DNA from: MWDV01 sp002070715
GTDB taxonomy: Bacteria > Verrucomicrobiota > Verrucomicrobiia > Limisphaerales > MWDV01
Direction of reading: 5' to 3'
DNA: 64,000 nt
Assembly (NCBI GenBank): GCA_035411585.1
Contig: DAONTI010000016.1
Coordinates: 34,865 to 98,864 of the forward strand
This document shows, in pieces, positions 51,853 to 61,370 of the stretch; positions within the stretch are counted from its first letter, which is position 1, and every line of letters begins with the position of its first letter. A program made the translations under genes and the position numbers. The notes below the pieces were generated by a model. The model worked only from the letters and a program-made list of their open reading frames with translations, was not told where the DNA came from and did no database searches.

Positions 51853-54800
51853 TCAGGAGCAGCCCAAGCTTTCGCCACAGTTGAGGCACTTGAAACAGGC
51901 GCCGTTACGTACGGTCACATGGCCGCAATTTGGACACGTGGGAGCGTCCTGCTGAAAGTGGGCCACCGCATCGTTCAAACTGGTGGTGGCCGCAGCAGGC
52001 GGGCGCTGTCCGTTGCCGCCATTTGTTGGATTGGCTTCGATCACGTCTGTATCGTCGCCGGTGATGGCCAGCAACTCCGGCACGGGCCGGTTGATTTTTT
52101 TCTTCAGTTCCTCCAGCAGCCCGGGAATGGTCAATTCCAACTGATGGCGATTCGGGGAATTGCTCTCCCGATAGCCGGGTAGAAATTGAATTGCCATCCA
52201 GCGGAAAACGTAGTCGGTGATGGACGACGCATTGCGGATTTCCGGATGTTTGGTGAAGCCGCTGGGCTCGAACCGTTGGTGGGCGAACTTGCGCACCAGC
52301 GTATCCAACGGCACGCCGTATTGCAGCGCCATGCTGGTCAGCGTGCCGATGACGTCCATCAAACCGCCGATGGTCGAACCTTCTTTCGCCATGGTAATGA
52401 ACAACTCGCCGGGGGAATTATCCTCAAAAAACCCGACTGTGAGATAACCCTCGTGACCGGCGATCTCAAACTTGTGGGTGACGGCGGTGCGGGTTTCGGG
52501 CAGCCGCCGGCGCAACGGCTGGATCGCCTGCTGGTGCAGCGCGGCGACTTCCGCCTCCAATTCCCGCACCCGGAGGGCCAGGTCCGCGTTGGATTTGTCT
52601 CCGCCGTCGAGCGTTTGGTGGGTGTTCAACGGCTGGGAGCGTTTGGAGCCGTCGCGGTAAATGGCCACGCATTTCAGGCCCATCTTCCAAGCCTGCACGT
52701 AGGCGTCGCGAATGTCTTCAACCGTACTCGCGTTCGGCATGTTGACGGTCTTGGAAATCGCGCCGCTGATGAACGGCTGCGCCGCGCCCATCATTTTGAG
52801 GTGGGCCAAATAATGAATGGAACGCTGTCCCCGGCGGGGTTTGAACGCACAGTCGAACACCGGCAAATGCTCGGGGAGCAACCCGCTGCGGATCGGCTGG
52901 CCATTTTCCTCCACGTCCTCAATGGTGTCGAATTTCTCAATGTGCGCGACAATGCCCTGGATGCGCGCGGCGTCATAACCCAATTGAGTCAAGGCGTCGG
53001 GCACGGTGCGGTTGACAATTTTAAGCGTACCGCCGCCGGCCAGCAGTTTGTATTTCACCAGGGCGATGTCCGGCTCGATGCCGGTGGTGTCGCAATCCAT
53101 CGCAAAGGAGATGGTCCCGGTGGGGGCGAGAACGGTGACTTGCGCATTGCGATAGCCGGCTTGCCGGCCTCGTTTGCTGGCGCGGTCCCAGCAGCGCCGG
53201 GCTTCTTCCTTCAGATAATTGAATTCCGGTCCGGCCTGGATCTGCTCCACGGCGTCGCGATGTTGCTGGATGACGCCCAGCATGGATTCGACATTGTCGG
53301 GTTGCTGCGGCTGATTGACGTGGCCGCACCGGGCATCGCGCCAGCCGGCAAACGGGCCACGGATTTCGGCCAGGGCCGCGGATTGCTCGTAAGCGGCGCC
53401 GGTCATGATGGCTGTCACCGCGCCGGCAAGCGCCCGTCCCGCGTCCGAGTCATACGGAAAACCGTAGCTCATGATGAGCGAACCGAGGTTGGCATAGCCC
53501 AGCCCCAGCGTGCGAAAGTGATGCGAGTTTTCAGCAATTTCCTTGGTGGGATAGCTGGCGTTGTCCACGAGAATTTCCTGCGCCGTGATAAACACGCGCA
53601 CCGCGGCTTTGAAGCGTTCGTAGTCGAACCGGCCATCCGCGCGCTTGAACTTCATCAAGTTCAGCGAAGCGAGATTGCAGGCGGTGTTGTTGAGGAACAC
53701 GTATTCCGAGCAGGGATTGGTCGAATGAATCGGCTCCGTGCCTTTGCAGGTGTGCCATTTCTGAATGGCCCCGTCGTATTGCAGACCCGGATCTCCGCAG
53801 ATCCAGGTGCCCTCGGCAATCTTCCAGAGCAGTTGGGCGGCGTCTTTTTTCTCCAACGGCTGGCCGGTGGTGACGGCGCGCGTCCACCATTCTTTCCCCT
53901 GCAACGCCGCCTCCATGAATTCATCGCTGACGCGGACGGACAGGTTTTCATTCTGATACATGACGCTGCCGTAGGCCTCGCCGTTGTAGCTGCCGTCGTA
54001 TCCTTGTTCGATCAGCGCCCAGGCCTTCTTTTCCTCTTTCTGCTTGGCGTCAATGAATTCCTCGATGTCGCCGTGCCAGTCCCGCAGGGTGTTCATCTTG
54101 GCGGCGCGCCGGGTTTTGCCGCCGGATTTTACGACGTTGGCAACCTGATCATAAACCTTGAGGAAACTGAGCGGACCGCTGGGGCGCCCGCCGCCGCTGA
54201 GCTTTTCCTTGCTGGAGCGGATGGGCGACAAGTCCGAACCCGTGCCGGAGCCGAATTTGAACAGCATGGCCTCCGCATGGGCCAAGCTCATGATGGACTC
54301 CATGTTGTCGGCCACCGACTGGATGAAGCAGGCGCTGCATTGGGGGTATTCGTATTGCGTGGCGGCGCGCTCGGCCTCACCGGTTGTGGGATTGTAATAC
54401 CAGTTGCCCTTCGCCGATTGGTCCCCGATGTGGTATTGATGGTGGAGTCCGACGTTGAACCAAACGGGCGAATTGAACGAGCCATACTGGTTCAGACACA
54501 ACCAGACGAGTTCATCGTAAAACACCTCGCCATCCGCCGCGCTGAAATAGCCGTCTTGGACGCCCCAATCAGCAATCGTCCGGCAGACCCGATGGATCAA
54601 TTGCCGGATCGAAGTCTCCCGTTCCGGGGTGTTTTGTTCCCCGTAAAAATACTTGGAAACAACGACCTTGGCGGCCAAATGCGACCAGAATTGGGGTACT
54701 TCAACATTTTCCTGTTTGAAAATGACTTTGCCGGTGTCATCAGTGATTTCCGCCGTGCGCCGCTCCCATTCCACCTGGTCAAACGGCCGGCAGGCGGCAT

Positions 54801-54942
54801 CACTGAAGATCCGTTCCCACGCCAACGATTTCCGAACCGGTCTGGCAGTCGGAGCGCCCTTTCGCTTCTTGGCGACCGATACGGTCCGTTGCGCACGGCG
54901 TGACTTCGTGGTTGGCAAAACTTGTTCTGGTACGTCAATCAT
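51853..54942 (-). CDS. nrdJ: Adenosylcobalamin-dependent (class II) ribonucleotide reductase
   Basis: Reduces ribonucleotides to deoxyribonucleotides using a thiyl radical generated from vitamin B12. It is 1029 residues from ATG 54942, preceded by AAGGA at ten bases; an in-frame GTG-ATG pair lies at 54975-54978. Visible landmarks are QCSACFIQSVADN, the catalytic finger-loop segment TNPCSEYVFLNNTACNLASLNL (shown here in part: NPCSEYVFLNNTACN), PTGTISFAMDCDTTG, and a C-terminal zinc-finger region with CPNC, CFKC and CGESLGC that also supplies the redox cysteines. It makes dNTPs whether or not oxygen is present. I see no cobalamin riboswitch or NrdR box upstream. Confidence 0.95.
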   Translation of the reverse strand: MIDVPEQVLPTTKSRRAQRTVSVAKKRKGAPTARPVRKSLAWERIFSDAACRPFDQVEWERRTAEITDDTGKVIFKQENVEVPQFWSHLAAKVVVSKYFYGEQNTPERETSIRQLIHRVCRTIADWGVQDGYFSAADGEVFYDELVWLCLNQYGSFNSPVWFNVGLHHQYHIGDQSAKGNWYYNPTTGEAERAATQYEYPQCSACFIQSVADNMESIMSLAHAEAMLFKFGSGTGSDLSPIRSSKEKLSGGGRPSGPLSFLKVYDQVANVVKSGGKTRRAAKMNTLRDWHGDIEEFIDAKQKEEKKAWALIEQGYDGSYNGEAYGSVMYQNENLSVRVSDEFMEAALQGKEWWTRAVTTGQPLEKKDAAQLLWKIAEGTWICGDPGLQYDGAIQKWHTCKGTEPIHSTNPCSEYVFLNNTACNLASLNLMKFKRADGRFDYERFKAAVRVFITAQEILVDNASYPTKEIAENSHHFRTLGLGYANLGSLIMSYGFPYDSDAGRALAGAVTAIMTGAAYEQSAALAEIRGPFAGWRDARCGHVNQPQQPDNVESMLGVIQQHRDAVEQIQAGPEFNYLKEEARRCWDRASKRGRQAGYRNAQVTVLAPTGTISFAMDCDTTGIEPDIALVKYKLLAGGGTLKIVNRTVPDALTQLGYDAARIQGIVAHIEKFDTIEDVEENGQPIRSGLLPEHLPVFDCAFKPRRGQRSIHYLAHLKMMGAAQPFISGAISKTVNMPNASTVEDIRDAYVQAWKMGLKCVAIYRDGSKRSQPLNTHQTLDGGDKSNADLALRVRELEAEVAALHQQAIQPLRRRLPETRTAVTHKFEIAGHEGYLTVGFFEDNSPGELFITMAKEGSTIGGLMDVIGTLTSMALQYGVPLDTLVRKFAHQRFEPSGFTKHPEIRNASSITDYVFRWMAIQFLPGYRESNSPNRHQLELTIPGLLEELKKKINRPVPELLAITGDDTDVIEANPTNGGNGQRPPAAATTSLNDAVAHFQQDAPTCPNCGHVTVRNGACFKCLNCGESLGCS

Positions 54943-55304
54943 GACTCTCAATTCCTTCGCTAAAACTTGGGCCATCACCTCGGGCTTCGAGGGAGGACAA
55001 CCCTACTTCCGATTGCTCAAACTCAAAAGCTCTAAATCTGCTCAGGGTTTCCACCGAGGAAATTCCCGGATTATCCAATTAGTGGGATAACGTGACGACC
55101 CTAACCACTACCGGTTGAGCTTCAAGGAAAAACTTTAGAAAATTACGATAACGTTAATGTATCAGCAAAAACGCCTATAATTTATCCCCCAAAAACCTCC
55201 CAAAAACTGCCCAAGCATCGTTGCGCGATCGCAAGCGCCACGGAAAGGCCGTAGAACGTGGTTTTTTCGACACTGACCTCGATGAAACTCCCCTTTTCTC
55301 GAGG
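54943..55304. other. Control region upstream of nrdJ, with two inverted repeats
   Basis: About 360 bases lie between nrdJ and der, both on the minus strand. TTATCC-N8-GGATAA (55071-55090) is a symmetric, operator-like site about 130 bases before the nrdJ ATG. TGACCTCG-N18-CGAGGTCA (55274-55307) overlaps the der stop codon. The middle part (55120-55200) is AT-rich, as expected for a promoter, but I cannot choose a single -35/-10 pair. No gene is seen. Confidence 0.45.
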
Positions 55305-56843
55305 TCAAGATGAGGTTTTTGACGAGGGTTTTACCCGTTTGCGACGTCTCGCTAGGGAGGCTTTTGGCTGAGATTTGCCGGTTTTCCGTCTTACCGGTTC
55401 CACCGTTCGGGGACGCGGCTTCGGCACCAACACCAACGGGCAACCTTCATAGCCAAACGCGCGGCGGAGCTGGCTGGCCAGGTATTTCTTGTAGGGTTCG
55501 GAAAACAACTCGTCGCGATTGACGAACAACAAAAAAGTGGGCGGCGCCTGCCGGACTTGGGTGGCATAGAAAAATTTGAGCCGATGCCCCAAATTACTGA
55601 CTGGCTGGCGCTGTTCCACGGCATCCTGCAAGGTGCGGTTCAGCAAGGCGGTCGGAACCTGCTGCCGGAGTTGGGCTGCCACATAGCGCACGGCTTCGAG
55701 CAGCCGGTCCAGATTGAACCCGGATTTGGCCGACGTGAAAATGACCGGCGCATAATGCAAAAAGAACAGTTTTTCCTGAACCCAGGCGCCGAACTCGGTC
55801 AACGTGGACAAGGAATCAGGCGTGCTGCGACTGCGTCGCTGTGGGCCGCGCTGTTGGCGGCGTTGGACCTCTTCCTTGCGGGCGGCGCGCACGGTTGCCT
55901 CGAACAAATCCCATTTGTTCACCACCACAATGCAGGCCTTGCGGTTTTCCACAATCCGGTCCGCCACCTTCTTGTCCTGCTCCAAGATGCCTGTTTCCGC
56001 GTCGAGCACGAACACCACGATGTTGCAGCGGGCGATGGATTCTTCGGCCCGCTGCACGCTGAAGAACTCGATGGAATCGCTGATCCGGCGGGTTTTGCGC
56101 ATGCCGGCGGTGTCAATCAATACATACCGCTGGCTCACGCCTTCAGTTTCCACAGTGAACGGCACGTCCACCGAGTCACGCGTCGTGCCGGGCACGGGGC
56201 TGACGATCACCCGCTTGGATTGAGTCAGGGCATTGATGATGGAAGATTTCCCCACATTGGGCCGGCCAACAATGGCTAGTTTGAGCGGTTCGGTTGCTCC
56301 GTCTTGCGCTGTATCGGGTTCGGCGCCCGCCTCCGGTGCCGGCAGCAAACGCATCGCGACCGTCATTAAACTGGTGATGCCCCGGCCATGAATTGCGGTG
56401 ACGGGAAACAAATGTTCAAACCCCAGTTCGGCAAATTCAGCAACCGCTTCCTGCCATCGTTCCGAGTCCACCTTGTTGACCGCAACCAACACCGGTTTTC
56501 CGCTGCGACGCAGTCGTTCGGCCGCCTCGCGATCCAGCGCAACCACCCCTTCCTGCACGTTGACCACAAAAACAATGACGTCCGCCGCTTGCAGGGCCAG
56601 CTCCACTTGTTCCAATGCCGCCCGGGTAATGACGTCCGGGGTTTTCTCCCGGCGCAGCAACCCGATGCCTCCGGTGTCAATCAACGTGAAAGGCCGCCCC
56701 CGCCATTCGACCTCCGCCGTCACCCGGTCGCGCGTCACCCCCGGCTCGTCATGCACGATGGCAATGCGCCGCCCCGCGATGCGATTAAACAACGCAGACT
56801 TGCCCACATTGGGGCGGCCGACAATGGCGATCAAACCTGACAT
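55305..56843 (-). CDS. der: Ribosome-associated GTPase Der (EngA)
   Basis: Essential GTPase for 50S ribosome assembly, 512 residues. Two tandem GTPase domains are complete: GRPNVGKSALFN, GVTRDRV, DTGG and NKVD in the first, and GRPNVGKSSIIN, GTTRDSV, DTAGM and NKWD in the second. A KH-like C-terminal domain follows (FYATQVRQAPPTFLLFVN), ending in a basic tail (ARRRKRVKPSSK). MSGLIAIVGRPNVGKS at ATG 56843 is the standard start; the frame is open to 58001 only as an antisense accident of the DUF4434 gene. The second domain contains an Arg/Gln-rich loop (VQRRQQRGPQRRSRSTP) not seen in most Der proteins. Confidence 0.95.
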   Translation of the reverse strand: MSGLIAIVGRPNVGKSALFNRIAGRRIAIVHDEPGVTRDRVTAEVEWRGRPFTLIDTGGIGLLRREKTPDVITRAALEQVELALQAADVIVFVVNVQEGVVALDREAAERLRRSGKPVLVAVNKVDSERWQEAVAEFAELGFEHLFPVTAIHGRGITSLMTVAMRLLPAPEAGAEPDTAQDGATEPLKLAIVGRPNVGKSSIINALTQSKRVIVSPVPGTTRDSVDVPFTVETEGVSQRYVLIDTAGMRKTRRISDSIEFFSVQRAEESIARCNIVVFVLDAETGILEQDKKVADRIVENRKACIVVVNKWDLFEATVRAARKEEVQRRQQRGPQRRSRSTPDSLSTLTEFGAWVQEKLFFLHYAPVIFTSAKSGFNLDRLLEAVRYVAAQLRQQVPTALLNRTLQDAVEQRQPVSNLGHRLKFFYATQVRQAPPTFLLFVNRDELFSEPYKKYLASQLRRAFGYEGCPLVLVPKPRPRTVEPVRRKTGKSQPKASLARRRKRVKPSSKTSS

Positions 56844-56948
56844 GCCGGCAGGATGATCGAAGCCGGGCGGCGGAGAAAGGCAAAAGCCGGATGGGAAACG
56901 GGGACTACTAAACACTGGCCCGCACCGCGGGATTGTGCTAACGAAAGA

Positions 56949-58955
56949 ATGCCCCGCCCAAGGCGGGACCTCATGGTGCGCATGCGAAATCGTTTCCGGC
57001 AAACAAGTCTGCTGGCCTTGATCACGTTGATCGGCGGTCTTGGCGTTTGGCATGCCCCGGCCGCCACCGTAGCCCGTTTGAACGGGAGCTTCATCCAGTA
57101 TTGGAGTGTCATGCAGTCGTGGCCGGCGCAGAATTGGCCGACCATTCTGGGGCGGATGCAGGAACTCCAGATGGATACGGTGATCATCCAGACGCTGGCG
57201 AGCGAGAACAGCGATGGCTCGATCCATTCCTTCATCGGGCCGCCCGGACAACCCGACCCCACCGAAACCATCTTGCGCTTCGCGGATACGAACAATTTCA
57301 AGGTCTTCTTGGGGCTGTACATGCCCAATTGGAATCACGACATGACAGGGTCCGACTTTCTGACCGAGACCCAGACGCGCATGGCGACGGTGGCGCAGCA
57401 GGCGTGGAATCGTTATCTGGCCAACCAACAACATCCCTCGTTTGCGGGCTGGTACATTCCGTATGAACCTTGGACGGCGGCTTACTCCGCGGCGGAGGTG
57501 AGCCGGTTGCGCGCTTTCTTCCAAGGCATTGCCGCCGCTTGCCAGCAGGTTGCGGGGGACTGGCCGCTGGCGATCTCCCCGTTCATCAGCGAAGGGCGGC
57601 CCTCCCCATGCCAGGTCGAGACGCTTTACCGCCAGTTGCTCGACCAATCGGGCATCGGCATCGTGTTGCTCCAGGACAGCGTCGGCGCCCAGCAGTGGTA
57701 CGACGATATTGTCCCCCGCGCGGCCCCCTATTTTCAGGCCTTTCAAAACGCCTGCGACGCCACCGGCGTACAACTTTGGGCCAACTTGGAATCCTTCCAA
57801 ATCACCAATAGCATCTTTACCGCCTGCGACGCCACACGACTGCGCCAGCAGTTCGATGCGGCAACACCGTTTGTCGAGCGGTTTGTGACCTTCGACTTTC
57901 TGCATTACATGAATCCCGACGTGTTCTTGAGCAGCTGGAATCCCAACCGCCGGGCCCGCATGAAACAATTGTTCAACGATTACCGGGCAGCCTTTGTCCA
58001 CACCGAGTACGCACCGTTGTCACCCCCGGCCATCCGCGTCCGCGTGAATGCCGCCGGCTTGTGGTTGAGCTGGTCGGGCATTCCCGGAGATTCATTTCAG
58101 GTGCAATCGTGCCCCAGCCTCGACGCCCCGTGGTCGCCGCTGCCGGCGGAGATCGTGACCAACGGCTACGCCTTTGCCTGTGTCACGCCGCTCCCCGCGC
58201 ACACGTGTTTCTACCGGGTGCAACGGGTCTCGCGCTTGCAGTTACCGGACTCAATGGTTTGGATTCCGCCCGGCAGTTTTTTGATGGGCACGGCCGCCGA
58301 CGATCCCCATCGCACCGCCGACGAGTTAGCGCAGTTTTCCGTCACCTTCACGCGCGGCTTCTGGATCGGACGGCATGAAGTCACGCAGTCCGAATACCAG
58401 AACCTGTTGTGCGCGAATCCCGCCGCGTTCCGAACCAACCTGGAAAATCCGGTGGAAAAGGTCTCCTGGGCCGAGGCGGTGGAATACTGCCGCCGGCTCA
58501 CCGAACGGGAACAACAAGCGGGCCGGCTGCCGGCGGATTACGCTTACCGGCTGCCGACTGAGGCGGAGTGGGAATACGCCACCCGCGCCGGCTCCCTGCA
58601 CCAGTTCACCTTTGGCGATGACTTTGCCGCGCTCGCCCAATACGGCTGGTACGGCACCAACAGCGGCGGGAGCCCTCATCCCGTGGGCGCTTTGCTCCCC
58701 AACGCCTGGGGATTGCAGGACGTGCATGGCAATGTCTTGGAATGGTGCTGGGATTGGATCAACCCCGCCCCGGCGGGCAGCGTGACGAATTTTTGCGGCA
58801 CCACCAATGGATTGTATCGGGTCGCCCGCGGCGGGCATTGGTCGTCGCCCTGGACCCATTGTCGGTGTGGTTGGCGGCAGCGCTATTTGGCCGTCCCGGC
58901 CACGCGCCAGTCGTATTTGGGCTTCCGCGTCGTGCTGGCCCCGCCGGATTCGTGA
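56949..58955 (+). CDS. Secreted fusion of a DUF4434 barrel and an FGE/SUMF1-like domain
   Basis: A protein of about 668 residues with a basic N-terminus and signal helix (RQTSLLALITLIGGLGVWHA). Residues about 45-355 match DUF4434, a TIM-barrel glycosidase-like family (GSFIQYWSVM, AGWYIPYEPWTA, GVQLWANLESF). About 365-430 is a small beta module (LWLSWSGIPGDSFQVQSCPS, CFYRVQRV). About 445-665 is a formylglycine-generating-enzyme/SUMF1 domain (MVWIPPGSFLMGT, FWIGRHEVTQSEY, YRLPTEAEWEYATRAG, GLQDVHGNVLEWCWDW, LGFRVVLAP). At the FGE active site, only the second of the two copper-binding cysteines seems kept (RGGHWSSPWTHCRC), so it is probably a binding domain rather than an active FGE. Starts at 56973 and 56982 are alternatives. 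Confidence 0.82.
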   Translation: MPRPRRDLMVRMRNRFRQTSLLALITLIGGLGVWHAPAATVARLNGSFIQYWSVMQSWPAQNWPTILGRMQELQMDTVIIQTLASENSDGSIHSFIGPPGQPDPTETILRFADTNNFKVFLGLYMPNWNHDMTGSDFLTETQTRMATVAQQAWNRYLANQQHPSFAGWYIPYEPWTAAYSAAEVSRLRAFFQGIAAACQQVAGDWPLAISPFISEGRPSPCQVETLYRQLLDQSGIGIVLLQDSVGAQQWYDDIVPRAAPYFQAFQNACDATGVQLWANLESFQITNSIFTACDATRLRQQFDAATPFVERFVTFDFLHYMNPDVFLSSWNPNRRARMKQLFNDYRAAFVHTEYAPLSPPAIRVRVNAAGLWLSWSGIPGDSFQVQSCPSLDAPWSPLPAEIVTNGYAFACVTPLPAHTCFYRVQRVSRLQLPDSMVWIPPGSFLMGTAADDPHRTADELAQFSVTFTRGFWIGRHEVTQSEYQNLLCANPAAFRTNLENPVEKVSWAEAVEYCRRLTEREQQAGRLPADYAYRLPTEAEWEYATRAGSLHQFTFGDDFAALAQYGWYGTNSGGSPHPVGALLPNAWGLQDVHGNVLEWCWDWINPAPAGSVTNFCGTTNGLYRVARGGHWSSPWTHCRCGWRQRYLAVPATRQSYLGFRVVLAPPDS

Positions 58956-58976
58956 TCGGTCGGAGGATCGGGAATG

Positions 58977-59008
58977 AAAAAAGGGCCGGGCTGTTGCCAA
59001 CCCGGCCC
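58977..59008 (-). terminator. Strong intrinsic terminator of the LamG/Ig protein gene
   Basis: GGGCCGGG (58983-58990) and CCCGGCCC (59001-59008) form a perfect eight-pair GC stem with a ten-base loop. On the minus strand it is followed directly by six T residues (58977-58982). It lies 24 bases after the stop of the minus-strand gene, and 22 bases after the stop of the convergent DUF4434 gene, where it may also slow transcription. Confidence 0.85.
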
Positions 59009-59031
59009 GCGTCCATTCGAACGGTTGTCCC

Positions 59032-61242
59032 TTACTGCACCTTCACCCGATAGTATTTGGCCGCGTTCCCGATGGGCACGGTATGCGGCGAGGTGGCCGC
59101 GGACAGGTCCGCATACGGCCCGTCCACTTGGTCGGACTGTTGGAGAGTGCCAAACGGCCAGGAGAGGATGAGGTTGTTATCGGTTTGTTGGAGCCCCAGC
59201 TTCACGGTCGCATAATAATGCGCCTGGATCTGGTCGGCGGTGAGCGCCTTGTTGTAAAAGGCGATGTCATCCAGGGCGCCATCAAAAGGCGCGCCGCCAT
59301 CACTGAACCGATGGCCGAAGCTTGCATAACCGTCCCCATTCGGCACAAAGGCCGCGTAGATCAGCTCGGCTCCGAATTGCCCATTGATATAACTGCGGAA
59401 GACCGAGCCGTCGTAGGTCATAACCGCGTGATGCCAGGCGCCCAGTTCCAGGTCCCAGCTGCCCCCCAGCCAGGCGGCATTCCATCCCCGGCTGAAGAGC
59501 ACCCAGATCAGTGTGTTATTGGGCTGTTGGTAGAGCAGCCAACCATTGGGACCGCTCCCGCCTCCTTGACCCAGGCCCATGGAAGTGAAGACATTACGAT
59601 ATTCCGCACTGAACGACGCCGGCTTCAACCAGACTTCCACCGAGAAGGGGCCGTGCGGATTCAGTTCCAAAGCCCAAGGCACCCGGACTTCGGCCTTGCC
59701 CGAAACGGCGATGGCCGGGTCCGTTTCGCGGGGAATCCCCGGCATTACTCCGTAGGTGATGGTGCCTTCGCCCGGCGTATATTCCCCATCAAAATTACCC
59801 GCGCTGTCCACAGCGTAGAAGCTCCAGTCGGGTTCATTCAGCCGCCAATACCCGACCGGATCATCCAGCATTACCACCTTGGCATAACCGCTGTCTGGCA
59901 CGGGCGTGGTTCGTTCCACGACGGTGAGGGTGGCGGGGCCGGTGTCAAGGGTGTCCCAAGGATTACTGATCTTGGCGTAGTAAGTGGTCTGGTCATCCGC
60001 CGGCGTGAGATTGGACACCCAAAGCATCTGGTTGGTTGCGCCCGGCAGCGGCGTGGTCCCCTTGTACCACTGATACGTTACCGGCAGCGCCCCGCCAGCC
60101 ACCGCGATGAAGGCAGCTTTGCCGCCGACTGTCCGCGTGACGGAATCAGGACTCGCTTCCAGTATAAGGTTTGTCAAGACGGTCAGGGTGGCCGGTTCGC
60201 TGGTATCGGAGCCGTAGGCGTTGGTCACCACCACTGTAAAGACCGCGTTGTTGTCGGTCTCATAATTGCAGACATAGTTCAAAACGTCCTCGTTGGCGCC
60301 GGGGATGGGCTCGGCGTTTTTGTACCACTGGTAGGACAACGGGAGCGCGCCATCGGCGGTCACGGAGAAGGTGGCGGCGCGGCCCGAATACGCTTCGGTC
60401 GCCTCCGGATCGGCGGTGATGACCGCCGGCGCCGGCGGCAACGTGATGTTGGTCAGCCCGACCGCGTAGTGGAGCTTCACCTGATCCTCCGTCAGGGCGC
60501 TGGCATAGATGGCCAGTTCATCCACGTTGCCATCGAAAAAGCCATCGCCCGTCGCCGAATTGCCGCCGATGCGCAACGGACCGCCAAGATTGATCGCAGG
60601 CGTGGGAGGATTCGCGACGGACCATTGCTGCTGGCCGTTGCCATAGAAGCGTATCGTCGAGCCATCATACGTGACCACGAGGTGCGCCCATTCCTTGCTG
60701 GTGATGCTTCCCCCGGCCATGTAGATCCCGCCGCCATTCTGGACATAAAGCCAGCGGGGTGTGGCGCCGGGCTCCTGGCGGAACCACCAGCCGTTGTTAA
60801 AATCAGAGACGTTGCCGACGATGCAACGATTCCCGGCCCCCCAACTGGTTACGCGCGCCCAGAACTCGATGGTAAAGGGGCCGGAAGGGTTCAACTCCTC
60901 GGCATAGGTAACCTCGATGAATGACCGTTGTTCGACGCCGCCTTCGGGAGTGTAAAGATGGAAGGCGACGGAATTATTCTCAATCCCGGGCTGCTGGAGT
61001 TTTGGATAATTGCCGGCCTCATCAAAGAGCAGATACCCCAAGTGCCATTCCGGATTTGCGGCATTGGTGATTGCCATGGAGTCCGCCGCGTCTTCAAACC
61101 GGTAATACGCAACGGGATTATCAGCCAGCACGGTCTCAGCATAGCTGTCGGCACTGGCGGTGGCCGCGCCGCACACGAGCAAAACAGCGGCCCCGGACAA
61201 CCAGCGGTTTATCTGTGGGAACAGAGGGATCCTGAGTTTCAT
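59032..61242 (-). CDS. Exported LamG-Ig-Ig-LamG protein
   Basis: A 736-residue exported protein. The signal peptide (about 1-31) ends ATASADS. The first LamG/concanavalin domain (about 34-255) contains AYYRFEDAADS, FTIEFWARVTSWG and WAHLVVTYDGSTIRFYGNG. Two Ig-like domains follow (about 275-365 and 368-450), each with the PLSYQWYKNAEPIPGA or PVTYQWYKGTTPLPGA strand. A second LamG domain (about 460-675) has GYWRLNEPDW, FSVEVWLKPASF and WHHAVMTYDGSVFRSYING. It ends in a short beta module (LILSWPFGTLQQSDQVDGPY, YYRVKVQ). There is no CTERM tail. It is a likely extracellular sugar- or matrix-binding protein. A 40-base repeat lies 129 bases upstream of the ATG. Confidence 0.87.
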   Translation of the reverse strand: MKLRIPLFPQINRWLSGAAVLLVCGAATASADSYAETVLADNPVAYYRFEDAADSMAITNAANPEWHLGYLLFDEAGNYPKLQQPGIENNSVAFHLYTPEGGVEQRSFIEVTYAEELNPSGPFTIEFWARVTSWGAGNRCIVGNVSDFNNGWWFRQEPGATPRWLYVQNGGGIYMAGGSITSKEWAHLVVTYDGSTIRFYGNGQQQWSVANPPTPAINLGGPLRIGGNSATGDGFFDGNVDELAIYASALTEDQVKLHYAVGLTNITLPPAPAVITADPEATEAYSGRAATFSVTADGALPLSYQWYKNAEPIPGANEDVLNYVCNYETDNNAVFTVVVTNAYGSDTSEPATLTVLTNLILEASPDSVTRTVGGKAAFIAVAGGALPVTYQWYKGTTPLPGATNQMLWVSNLTPADDQTTYYAKISNPWDTLDTGPATLTVVERTTPVPDSGYAKVVMLDDPVGYWRLNEPDWSFYAVDSAGNFDGEYTPGEGTITYGVMPGIPRETDPAIAVSGKAEVRVPWALELNPHGPFSVEVWLKPASFSAEYRNVFTSMGLGQGGGSGPNGWLLYQQPNNTLIWVLFSRGWNAAWLGGSWDLELGAWHHAVMTYDGSVFRSYINGQFGAELIYAAFVPNGDGYASFGHRFSDGGAPFDGALDDIAFYNKALTADQIQAHYYATVKLGLQQTDNNLILSWPFGTLQQSDQVDGPYADLSAATSPHTVPIGNAAKYYRVKVQ

Positions 61243-61370
61243 AGTCGAGATACGATGGGTTGTTTGATTTTTAATAAATGCCCGGGAACACGCACGCGGC
61301 GACCTTTTTCCCTTGCGGAACGACCTTATCCGGGAACCCAAGCCGGGGCAAGGACAAATTTCGCTCCGCT

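Noticed and set aside
54979..55304. Cobalamin riboswitch upstream of nrdJ
   Set aside because: Expected because the enzyme uses B12, but I could not find the conserved B12-box or receptor-loop sequences by eye.
56853..58001. Extension of der upstream to 58001
   Set aside because: The extra 386 codons are antisense to the DUF4434/FGE gene. The conserved Der N-terminus begins at 56843.
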